DNA of 6,539 bases from positions 1 through 6,539 of the forward strand of contig JAKACF010000175.1 of NCBI GenBank assembly GCA_021821585.1, in the 5' to 3' direction. Source of the stretch: Actinomycetes bacterium. GTDB taxonomy: Bacteria > Actinomycetota > Acidimicrobiia > Acidimicrobiales > Bog-793. Under the pieces are notes generated by a model. The model saw only the letters and a program-made list of their open reading frames with translations, did not search any database and was not told the origin of the DNA. A program made the position numbers and the translations under genes. Below, one piece after another: positions 1 to 5,574 of this stretch; position 1 is the first letter of the stretch, and every line of letters begins with the position of its first letter.

Positions 1-424
1 GGCCGAGCTGCTCTTCGGGCTCGGGCTGATCGGCGCCTCGGCGCTCGCCGGCGACGTCGTGCCGCTGTCGACCTCCTACGCTCTCGCCGAGGCGATCGGC
101 GTCGAGCGCTCGGTCTCGAGGCGTTTCCGGGAGGCGCCTTTGTTCCTCGGCCTGTTCACGGCCCAGGTCGTGATCGGAGCGGCGGTCGCCCTCGTCCCGG
201 TCAACCTCATCACCCTCCTCATCGGCACCCAGGTCCTGCAGGGCATCGTGACCCCGATCACGCTCGTGTTCATCCTCGTGCTCGCCAACCGGCGCTCGGT
301 GCTCGGGTCCTTCGTCAACGGCAGGATCTTCAAGGTGGTCGCCGGCATCGCCGTCGCCCTCGTGGCCGCCATGGCGGTGCTGCTCGTCGTGCTCACGGTG
401 CTCGGCTGGTTCGGCGTCTCCTGA
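1..424 (+). CDS. NRAMP-family divalent metal transporter, C-terminal part (5' truncated by window edge)
   Basis: About 140 residues are present, read from base 2 to the TGA at 422-424. The start lies outside the window; the GTG at base 59 is an internal Val codon. Four hydrophobic stretches are visible, consistent with the last membrane helices of an NRAMP (MntH-like) proton-coupled Mn/Fe importer. Family-like features are the small-residue helix followed by VVPLSTSYALAEAIG, the segment GTQVLQGIVTPITLVFILVLA, and the loop NRRSVLGSFVNGRIFKV, which resembles the usual 'L-N-D-R-x-x-M-G-x-x-x-N' loop near the end of NRAMP proteins. The metal-binding DPGN and MPH motifs would lie upstream, so function and metal specificity cannot be judged. 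A magnesium or other NRAMP-related carrier remains possible. Family assignment is by recognition, not by search. Confidence 0.83.
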   Translation, partial: AELLFGLGLIGASALAGDVVPLSTSYALAEAIGVERSVSRRFREAPLFLGLFTAQVVIGAAVALVPVNLITLLIGTQVLQGIVTPITLVFILVLANRRSVLGSFVNGRIFKVVAGIAVALVAAMAVLLVVLTVLGWFGVS

Positions 425-430
425 CCCGCG

Positions 431-452
431 CGGGCCCTCCTCCAGCCCGTTT
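431..452 (+). terminator. Weak terminator-like stem-loop after the NRAMP gene
   Basis: CGGGC (431-435) can pair with GCCCG (445-449) around a 9-base loop, and TTT (450-452) follows. A G-U pair could extend the stem by one. It begins 6 bases after the NRAMP stop. The stem is short and the T run is only three, so it is at best a weak intrinsic terminator. It competes with the stem-loop at 446-473. Confidence 0.25.
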
Positions 453-473
453 GCGCGAGCGCCGGGAAACGGG
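446..473 (+). promoter_or_regulatory. Stem-loop overlapping the ribosome-binding site of the glycosyltransferase gene
   Basis: CCCGTTT (446-452) and AAACGGG (467-473) are perfect inverted copies of 7 bases, separated by a 14-base loop. The right arm takes in the first three G of the purine-rich Shine-Dalgarno stretch at 471-478. This stem and the one at 431-449 share bases 446-449 and cannot form together. A switch is only an inference, since GC-rich DNA makes such pairs often. Confidence 0.3.
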
Positions 474-478
474 GGAGG
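471..478 (+). promoter_or_regulatory. Shine-Dalgarno site that decides the GT4 start
   Basis: GGGGGAGG ends 10 bases before ATG 489 but only 1 base before the in-frame TTG at 480. The spacing therefore supports ATG 489 as the true start and rejects the longer TTG version. Confidence 0.7.
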
Positions 479-488
479 CTTGTGGCCC

Positions 489-1781
489 ATGCAGGCCGGC
501 GCCGGAGCGGAGCGACTGCGCGTCGCCTACCTCGTCTACCGTGGCAATCCGCGTTGTGGCGGCCAGGGTGTCTACTCCCGCCACCTCACCCGCGAGCTCG
601 TCCGGCTCGGCCACGAGGTCACCGTCTTCTCGGGTCCGCCCTACCCCGAGCTCGACGAGGGCGTCGGCTTCGTCCCCGTCCCGAGCCTCGACCTGTACCG
701 CGAGCCCGATCCGTTCCGGGTCCCGCGCCCGTCGGAGTTCACGAGCGCGACCGACCTTCTCGAGTTCGCCATCATGTGCACGGCCGGGTTCCCCGAGCCG
801 CGGACGTTCACGCGACGCGTGAAGCGGCTGCTGTCTGGGCGCGAGGGCGAGTTCGACCTCGTCCACGACAACCAGTCGCTCGGGAGCGGCCTCGTCGGGC
901 TGATGGCGGCCGGTTGGCCGCTCATCGCCACGATCCACCACCCGATCACCGTCGACCGGGAGCTCGACCTCGCCCATGCCGACACCCTGCGGCGCCGCCT
1001 CGCCCTGCGCCGCTGGTACGGCTTCATCGACATGCAGACCCGCGTCGCCCGGCGGCTCCCGCGGGTGATCACGGTGTCGGACTCCTCGAGGCGCGACATC
1101 GCCGAGCAGCTCGGCGTGGACCGCTCCCGCATGTCGGTCGTCCCCGTCGGGGTGGAGGAGGACGTCTTCAGGCCCCATCCCGAGGTGGGAAGAGTCCCCG
1201 GCAGGATCATGACGACGGCGAGCGCGGACGTCCCGATGAAAGGGCTCGTCCCCCTGCTCGAGGCGCTCGCCAAGGTCCGCACCGAGCGGGAGGACGCCCA
1301 CCTCGTCGTCATCGGCCGCCTGAAGGAGACGAGCAGCGTCCCGGCCGTCATCGACCGCCTCGGCCTCGGGGCCGCCGTCCGCTTCGTCTCGGGGATCAGC
1401 GACGACGAGTTGGCACGCTCCTACGCCTCGGCGGAGGTCGCCGTCGTCCCGAGCCTGTACGAGGGCTTCTCGCTCCCGGCCATCGAGGCGATGTCCTGCG
1501 GCGTCCCGCTCGTGGCGACGACCGGCGGCGCCCTGCCCGAGGTCGTCGGCGCCGACGGGGACACGGCATTGCTCGTCGAGCCGAACGACCCCGGCGCCCT
1601 GGCCGCCGCCATCGTCCGGCTGCTCGGAGACGCCGGGCTGCGCGCCCGCCTCGGTGCGGCCGGTCGGCGCCGGACGCTCGAGCGCTTCACCTGGCCGGTG
1701 ACGGCCAAGCTCACGGCCGAGCAGTACCGGCTCCTCCTCGACGCGAACCCCGCCGGGCGGGCACCGGGCGCCACATGCTGA
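489..1781 (+). CDS. Glycosyltransferase family 4 (GT-B fold)
   Basis: The predicted protein has 430 residues and is a retaining, nucleotide-sugar-dependent GT4-type glycosyltransferase, probably cytoplasmic or membrane-peripheral. The N-terminal Rossmann half has RVAYLVYRGNPRCGGQGVY (residues 11-29; the GG loop is typical of the family), FDLVHDN (122-128) and ATIHHP (147-152). The C-terminal half has VSDSSRRDI (196-204), VPVGVEEDVF (218-227), a P-M-K-G-L segment (249-253) and the donor-site signature E325-GFSLPAI-E333, an intact E-x7-E. GGALPEVVG and a C-terminal helix crossing back (near 395-417) follow, as in whole-length family members. The ATG start is chosen by ribosome-site spacing. Its stop overlaps the next gene's ATG by 7 bases, so it is the first gene of a coupled trio. 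Donor and acceptor sugars cannot be told. No truncation is seen. Confidence 0.9.
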   Translation: MQAGAGAERLRVAYLVYRGNPRCGGQGVYSRHLTRELVRLGHEVTVFSGPPYPELDEGVGFVPVPSLDLYREPDPFRVPRPSEFTSATDLLEFAIMCTAGFPEPRTFTRRVKRLLSGREGEFDLVHDNQSLGSGLVGLMAAGWPLIATIHHPITVDRELDLAHADTLRRRLALRRWYGFIDMQTRVARRLPRVITVSDSSRRDIAEQLGVDRSRMSVVPVGVEEDVFRPHPEVGRVPGRIMTTASADVPMKGLVPLLEALAKVRTEREDAHLVVIGRLKETSSVPAVIDRLGLGAAVRFVSGISDDELARSYASAEVAVVPSLYEGFSLPAIEAMSCGVPLVATTGGALPEVVGADGDTALLVEPNDPGALAAAIVRLLGDAGLRARLGAAGRRRTLERFTWPVTAKLTAEQYRLLLDANPAGRAPGATC

Positions 1782-2488
1782 CCGTCGACTTCGCCCGCCT
1801 CGGGCTGCTCCCGGGCGAGGAGGTCCTCGACATGGGGTGCGGGGCGGGACGTCACGCCTTCGAGTGCCTGCGCCGCGGCGCACGCGTCGTCGCCCTCGAC
1901 GCCGACGGGCTCGAGCTGAAGAGCGCGGCGGCCGTGATGGAGGCGATGCAGTCCGCCGGCGAGTGGGCCGCCGGCGCCAGCGCCTCGCCCGTGCGGGCGA
2001 GCGCTCTCGAGCTCCCCTTCGCCGACGGGAGCTTCGACCGGGTCATCGCAGCCGAGGTGCTCGAGCACATCCCCGACGACGGGCGGGCGATGGCCGAGCT
2101 CGCCCGCGTGCTGAGGCGGGGCGGGCGCATGGCGGTGACGGTGCCGAGGTTCTTCCCCGAGCTCGTCAACTGGGCCCTCTCCTCGCAGTACCACGAGATC
2201 CCCGGCGGGCACGTGCGGATCTACCGCCGGGGCGAGCTCGCCCGGCGCCTTCGGGCCGCCGGGCTCGAGGTCGTCGGGCACCAGCACGTCCACGGGCTGC
2301 ACAGCCCCTACTGGTGGCTCAAGTGCCTCGTCGGCGTCGAGCGCGACGAGCACCCGCTCGTGCGCGCCTACCACAGGGTGCTCGTCCACGACATCGTCCA
2401 CCGGAGCCCCTGGACACGGGTGCCCGAGCGCCTGCTCGACCCGGTGATCGGCAAGAGCCTCGTGCTCTACCTGGAGCGTGCCCGGTGA
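1775..2488 (+). CDS. Class I SAM-dependent methyltransferase (Methyltransf_11-like)
   Basis: The predicted protein has 237 residues. It shows the Rossmann-fold methyltransferase core: motif I VLDMGCGAGRH (17-27) for SAM binding, an acidic end of strand 2 at LDAD (41-44), the LELPFADGSFDRVIAAEVLEHI stretch (78-99; split here as LELPFADGSFD then RVIAAEVLEHI) typical of Methyltransf_11/25 proteins, and GGRMAVTVPR (116-125). The C-terminal third is rich in His and aromatic residues (HQHVHGLHSPYWWLK, 169-183) and probably forms the substrate site. ATG 1775 is preferred because motif I then sits about 17 residues in, as in family members. No good Shine-Dalgarno is seen, and translation probably couples to the glycosyltransferase, whose stop lies 4 bases inside this gene. 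The stop overlaps the next gene by GTGA. The substrate is unknown, and a glycan or glycolipid made by the neighbouring enzyme is an inference. Confidence 0.88.
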   Translation: MLTVDFARLGLLPGEEVLDMGCGAGRHAFECLRRGARVVALDADGLELKSAAAVMEAMQSAGEWAAGASASPVRASALELPFADGSFDRVIAAEVLEHIPDDGRAMAELARVLRRGGRMAVTVPRFFPELVNWALSSQYHEIPGGHVRIYRRGELARRLRAAGLEVVGHQHVHGLHSPYWWLKCLVGVERDEHPLVRAYHRVLVHDIVHRSPWTRVPERLLDPVIGKSLVLYLERAR

Positions 2489-3579
2489 CGGCGCTCGAGG
2501 CCATGCCGGCAGCCGACCTGGCGGCGACGCTCTCCTCGATCGAGTCGGTGCAGGTCGCCTCGGGGATGATCCCGTGGTTCGAGGGCGGCCACTGCGATCC
2601 CTGGAACCACGTGGAGGCGGCGATGGCCCTCACCGCCGGCGGTCGCCTGGAGGCCGCCGGGCGCGCCTACGAGTGGCTGCGGCGCACCCAGCGCGAGGAC
2701 GGGTCGTGGTTCAACTACTACTGGCCCGACGGGTCGGTGAAGGACGCCCGTGTCGACACGAACGTCTGCGCCTACGCCGCCACCGGGGTCTTCCAGTACC
2801 ACCTCGGGACGGGCGACCTCGGCTTCGTCGAACAGATGTGGCCGATGCTGGAGCGGGCGCTCGACTTCGTGCTGAGTTGGCAGCGGCCGGGGGGCGAGAT
2901 CGTCTGGTCCGTCACCGAGTCCGGCCGGCCGGAGTCCTACGCGCTCCTCACCGGGTCGTCCTCGGTCTACCTGTCGCTGCGCTGCGCCGTCGCCTGCGCC
3001 GAGCTCGTCGGCGCCGAGCGGCCCGAGTGGGAGCTGGCGGCCGGCCGCCTCCGCCACGCCGTCGTCTACCGGCCGGAGCGCTTCGCCCCGAAGGACCGGT
3101 ACGCCATGGACTGGTACTACCCGGCGCTCACGGGCGCCCTCGAGGCCGACCCGGCCTCGACCCGCCTCGACGAGCGCTGGGACGAGTTCGTCATGGACGG
3201 CCTCGGGGTGCGCTGCGTCTCGGACCAGCCCTGGGTGACCACCGCCGAGACGGCGGAGTGCGCCCTGGCGCTCCTCGGCCTCGGCCGGCGGGAGGAGGCG
3301 GGGCGCCTGCTCGCCTGGGTCGAGGACCAGCGCGACCCCGACGGCTCGTACACGACCGGACGGGTCTACCCCGACCGCTCCACCTTCCCGCACGAGGAGC
3401 GCAGCACCTACAGCGCGGCGGCCGTCGTGCTCGCCCACGACGCCCTGTCGGCGACGAGTGCCACCTCCGGCCTGTTCTCCAAGCGGGGGCTCCCGGCAGG
3501 GCTCGACCTCGACGAGCCCGACGAAGGGGTCGCCGCCTCGGGCGCTCAGAGCACGAGCGCCAGGGTGAACCCGTCGTAG
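2485..3579 (+). CDS. Prenyltransferase/squalene-cyclase-like alpha-alpha toroid protein, function unknown
   Basis: The predicted protein has 364 residues and starts at GTG 2485, inside a GTGA overlap with the methyltransferase stop. It is mostly helical with repeated toroid-type units. Conserved-looking blocks are WFEGGHCDPWNHVEAAMAL (31-49), the QW-like TQREDGSW (68-75), DTNVCAYAATGVF (91-103), LLTGSSSVYLSLRCA (154-168), MDWYYPALTGAL (208-219), GVRCVSDQPWVTTAETAECA (241-260) and a second repeat-like DQRDPDGSY (281-289). Such proteins are often auto-labelled 'prenyltransferase', but I see no DxDD cyclase motif, no aspartate-rich diphosphate site and no signal peptide. The many Trp, Tyr, Asp and Glu residues would also suit a six-hairpin glycosidase-type barrel. 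The role in the trio is therefore open: terpenoid or lipid handling, or glycan cleavage. The last 11 codons and the stop lie in a 34-base tail-to-tail overlap with the opposite O-methyltransferase gene. Confidence 0.8.
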   Translation: MTALEAMPAADLAATLSSIESVQVASGMIPWFEGGHCDPWNHVEAAMALTAGGRLEAAGRAYEWLRRTQREDGSWFNYYWPDGSVKDARVDTNVCAYAATGVFQYHLGTGDLGFVEQMWPMLERALDFVLSWQRPGGEIVWSVTESGRPESYALLTGSSSVYLSLRCAVACAELVGAERPEWELAAGRLRHAVVYRPERFAPKDRYAMDWYYPALTGALEADPASTRLDERWDEFVMDGLGVRCVSDQPWVTTAETAECALALLGLGRREEAGRLLAWVEDQRDPDGSYTTGRVYPDRSTFPHEERSTYSAAAVVLAHDALSATSATSGLFSKRGLPAGLDLDEPDEGVAASGAQSTSARVNPS

Positions 3580-4211
3580 CCCTTCGTCCCGACCGTCTGG
3601 ATGGCCGTCGCGCTCACGCGGGGGTTCTCGTGCAGGAGGTCGTGCAGCCGGCGGACGCCGAGGACGGCCTCGTCGTCCGAGGAGCGGTCGGCCACGGCGC
3701 CCTCCCTCACGACGTTGTCGACGACGATGGCGCTGCCGGGACGGGTGAGCCGGAGCGCCCACTCGAAGTAGTCGGCGTTCGACGGCTTGTCGGCGTCGAT
3801 GAAGACGAAGTCGAAGGGCTCGCCGCCCTCGCCGGCGAGGGCCTCGAGGGAGTCGAGCGCCCGGCCGAGACGGACCTCGACCACCTCGTCGAGGCCGGCG
3901 CGCTCGAGGTTGGCGCGGGCGACGGTGGCATGTGCGGGGTTGATCTCGAGCGAGACCATGCGTCCGCCGGCGGGGAGGGCCCTCCCGAGCCAGATGGCGG
4001 AGTAGCCGCCGAGCGTCCCGATCTCGAGGATGCGCCGGGCGCCCGCCAGCCGGGCGAGGAGGTGGAGGAGCTTGCCGAGGTTCGGCGAGACCTGGATGGG
4101 CGGCAGGCCCGCCGCGCTCGCCTCGTGCAGCGCGGCGTCGAGCACCGGGTCGGGCTCGTGCAGGGCGGCGGTGAGGTAGTGGTCGACGTCGTCCCACAGC
4201 TGCTGGCTCAT
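3546..4211 (-). CDS. O-methyltransferase, CCoAOMT/COMT-like (Methyltransf_3)
   Basis: The predicted protein has 221 residues, the normal length for bacterial cation-dependent O-methyltransferases that methylate catechol- or caffeoyl-type hydroxyls. The N-terminus MSQQLWDDVDHYL and the GLPPIQVSP segment (35-43) match the family. The SAM site is RRILEIGTLGGYSAIW (59-74) with acidic E89 after strand 2. FIDADKPSNADYFEW (137-151) and VVDNVVREG (163-171) supply the expected metal-site residues D139/D141, D165 and N166. The C-terminal KGYDGFTLALVL (210-221) is the usual final strand. ATG 4211 is the only start that gives the family N-terminus. No Shine-Dalgarno lies at normal spacing; see the micro-ORF just upstream. 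It lies 41 bases downstream of the stress-protein gene on the same strand and collides with the toroid gene at its 3' end. The natural substrate is not evident. Confidence 0.92.
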   Translation of the reverse strand: MSQQLWDDVDHYLTAALHEPDPVLDAALHEASAAGLPPIQVSPNLGKLLHLLARLAGARRILEIGTLGGYSAIWLGRALPAGGRMVSLEINPAHATVARANLERAGLDEVVEVRLGRALDSLEALAGEGGEPFDFVFIDADKPSNADYFEWALRLTRPGSAIVVDNVVREGAVADRSSDDEAVLGVRRLHDLLHENPRVSATAIQTVGTKGYDGFTLALVL

Positions 4212-4222
4212 GGACCGGTCAT
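4208..4222 (-). other. Possible four-codon micro-ORF (Met-Thr-Gly-Pro-stop) ahead of the O-methyltransferase
   Basis: On the minus strand an ATG at 4222-4220 is preceded, 11 bases away, by a purine-rich GGGAGG (4234-4239). Four codons later its TGA (4210-4208) overlaps the O-methyltransferase ATG as ATGA. The same purine stretch lies 22 bases from the O-methyltransferase ATG, too far for normal initiation. Termination and re-initiation would explain how that ATG is used. The element is tiny and may be chance. Confidence 0.25.
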
Positions 4223-4252
4223 AGCACGCCGGCCCTCCCGCCGTGGGCCCGC

Positions 4253-4771
4253 TCAGGCGGTGCCGGAGAAGGGGAGCGTCTCCTCGACGACCTCCTCGAC
4301 GGGGCCGACGGCCACCGCCGCCCGCTCGGGTGGCGGCACGATGACGACGGGAACCCTGGCGTGCTCGGCGCAGTGGCGGCTGACCGAGCCGAGCACCCAG
4401 CTGCGAAGGCCGCTCATCCCGGTCGAGCCCACCACGAGCATCCGCGCCGAGGCGCTCTCGGCGACGAGCACCTCGGCCGGGTCCCCGGCGATCACGCGCT
4501 CCACCACGCGGACCGCCTCGAGCCCGACCTCGTCGCGCATGACCCGGTGCACCGCCGTCGTGAGGCGCTGGCGGAGGCGGGAGACGCCGTCGCGCCCGGC
4601 GCCCTTCAGGCTGTGGGGCGGCGGCGTGATGACCCAGGGATCCGCCCAGACCAGGATGGCGTCGACCTCGTCGCCGCTCCGGGCGGCCTCGCCGAGGGCG
4701 AAGCGGAGGGCGGCGGCGGCGGGTTCGGACCCGTCCACCCCGACCACGATGCGGCCAGGCGTCGTCTCCAT
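4253..4771 (-). CDS. Universal stress protein, UspA family, ATP-binding type
   Basis: The predicted protein is a single-domain Usp of 172 residues, slightly longer than the usual 140-150. Strand 1 with its Asp is RIVVGVDGSE (7-16). The nucleotide signature G115-x2-G118-x9-G128-S129 is intact (VVGSTGMSGLRSWVLGSVS, 113-131), followed by the usual Ser-rich start of the last helix and the final strand VPVVIVPPP (140-148). This pattern marks the ATP-binding, dimer-forming branch, cytoplasmic proteins raised under stress or slow growth. The extra length is a C-terminal acidic tail (149-172), rich in Val and Glu, of unknown role. The frame stays open to a further ATG at 4846, but AAGGAG 5 bases before ATG 4771 and the family N-terminus fix the shorter form. 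It could share a transcript with the O-methyltransferase 41 bases downstream. Confidence 0.93.
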   Translation of the reverse strand: METTPGRIVVGVDGSEPAAAALRFALGEAARSGDEVDAILVWADPWVITPPPHSLKGAGRDGVSRLRQRLTTAVHRVMRDEVGLEAVRVVERVIAGDPAEVLVAESASARMLVVGSTGMSGLRSWVLGSVSRHCAEHARVPVVIVPPPERAAVAVGPVEEVVEETLPFSGTA

Positions 4772-4776
4772 GGGGT

Positions 4777-4782
4777 CTCCTT
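4777..4782 (-). promoter_or_regulatory. Strong Shine-Dalgarno that fixes the universal stress protein start
   Basis: The minus strand reads AAGGAG, separated from ATG 4771 by five bases (ACCCC). It is the best ribosome-binding site in the window and rules out the upstream ATG at 4846, which would add 25 low-complexity residues. Confidence 0.8.
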
Positions 4783-4847
4783 CGGTCTCGCTCCCCAGGT
4801 CAGGTTCGCGCCGGCCCCGTGGCGCAGCTAGGGGAGAAGGACCCATG

Positions 4848-4872
4848 CACCGGTGCCCCGACGGCGCCGGTG
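4848..4872. terminator. Stem-loop downstream of the Methyltransf_24-like gene, terminator candidate
   Basis: CACCGGTGCC (4848-4857) and GGCGCCGGTG (4863-4872) face each other around the 5-base loop CCGAC. On the plus strand all ten positions pair, one as G-U. On the minus strand, where the adjacent gene is transcribed, that position is an A-C mismatch. The stem begins 6 bases after the methyltransferase stop in the 107-base gap before the stress-protein gene. No T run follows on either strand, so a U-less terminator or an RNA-end structure is the most that can be claimed. Confidence 0.4.
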
Positions 4873-4878
4873 GGCGTC

Positions 4879-5574
4879 TCAGTAGGCCGGCGAGACCCGC
4901 CGCAGGACCCGCAGGCTGCCGCGCCCGAGCTCCTCGTCCTCCTCGAATCCCTTCGAGGAGAGCGCCCGGCAGTAGAGCTCGTAGGGCGGCCTGCCGCCGT
5001 CGGCCGGATCGGGGAAGACGTCATGGATGGCGAGGAAGCCACCGAGGGCGACATGCGGCGCCCACCCGAGGTAGTCAGCCCAGGCGGGCTCCTCGCCGTG
5101 GCCGCCGTCGATGAACACGAGCCCGACCGGGCTCGACCAGTGGGCGGCGACGGTGGCGGACTCTCCCACCACCCCGACGACGAGGCGCTCCGCGCCGGCG
5201 TCGCCGACGGTGGCCCTCCAGCGCGCCAGGGTGTCCATCCGGCCGGTGCGGGGATCGACGAGCGAGGGGTCGTGGTGCTCCCAGCCCTCTTGGTTCTCCT
5301 CGGAGCCGTGGTGGTGGTCGACGCTGAAGACGACCGCCCCGGGCGTCCCCTCGGCCGCCGCCGCGCCAGGCTCGGCGAGGCCGGCCGCCAGGTAGAGCGT
5401 CGAGCGCCCGCAGTAGGCGCCGATCTCGACGACGAGCCGGGGGAGCCGGGCGGTCCGCACGAGGAGCCGGGCCAGCCTCGTGAGGGCGAGGCCCTCCTCG
5501 TCGGGCATGAAGCCCTCCGCCGAGCGGGCGGCGTCGAGCAGCCGGTCGGCGGCGGCCCGGTCGGCGGCGCTCAC
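4879..5574 (-). CDS. Class I SAM-dependent methyltransferase (Methyltransf_24-like)
   Basis: The predicted protein has 231 residues from GTG 5574, which overlaps the stop of the GDT1-like gene as GTGA. The family N-terminus AEGFMPDEEGLAL (19-31) precedes motif I VVEIGAYCGRST (48-59), the SAM-binding loop. Next come the acidic strand-2 residue in FSVDHHHGSEE (83-93), a His/Glu-rich loop through WEHHDPSLVDPRTGRMDTL (98-116), the strand-4 signature GLVFIDGGHGEE (151-162) and GGFLAIHDVFPDPADGG (178-194). FIDGGH and AIHD are the hallmarks that separate this group from Methyltransf_11. The cluster of His and Asp (D86, H87-H89, H100, H101, D155, H159, H184, D185) could hold a metal, which is an inference. 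The substrate is unknown. From unverified memory, relatives sit beside GT4/toroid trios like the one on the opposite strand here, so it may serve the same pathway. Confidence 0.87.
   Translation of the reverse strand: MSAADRAAADRLLDAARSAEGFMPDEEGLALTRLARLLVRTARLPRLVVEIGAYCGRSTLYLAAGLAEPGAAAAEGTPGAVVFSVDHHHGSEENQEGWEHHDPSLVDPRTGRMDTLARWRATVGDAGAERLVVGVVGESATVAAHWSSPVGLVFIDGGHGEEPAWADYLGWAPHVALGGFLAIHDVFPDPADGGRPPYELYCRALSSKGFEEDEELGRGSLRVLRRVSPAY

Noticed and set aside
425..434. CCCGCGCGGG palindrome right after the NRAMP stop, as an operator
   Set aside because: It is a ten-base G/C palindrome with no second copy found nearby. It is expected by chance at this base composition.
480..488. TTG start for the GT4 gene
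   Set aside because: It leaves only one base between the Shine-Dalgarno and the start codon. ATG 489 has normal spacing.
482..1774. Plus-strand frame upstream of the methyltransferase ATG that would give a 668-residue protein
   Set aside because: The upstream part is Arg/Pro/Ala-rich and lies in the shadow of the GT4 gene. Family sequence begins only at ATG 1775.
393..1883. Long minus-strand open frame (496 codons) opposite the GT4 and methyltransferase genes
   Set aside because: It is rich in Arg, Gly, Asp and Pro, has no recognisable domain, and mirrors GC-rich codons of two well-supported genes.
2467..4197. 576-codon minus-strand frame running from the O-methyltransferase across the toroid gene
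   Set aside because: There are no domain features. It is a different frame from the well-supported O-methyltransferase and lies antisense to the toroid gene.
4772..4846. N-terminal extension of the universal stress protein to ATG 4846
   Set aside because: The 25 extra residues are unlike the family, and a strong AAGGAG lies 5 bases before ATG 4771.
4772..4878. Promoter for the stress-protein gene
   Set aside because: I looked for TTGACA/TANNNT-like boxes on the minus strand. CCTAGCTGC and CCTGACC occur, but at wrong spacing and order, so nothing is supportable.
2478..5114. 878-codon plus-strand open frame
   Set aside because: Its composition is Arg/Ala/Gly low-complexity, and it crosses both strands' real genes. 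It reflects the scarcity of stops in GC-rich DNA.
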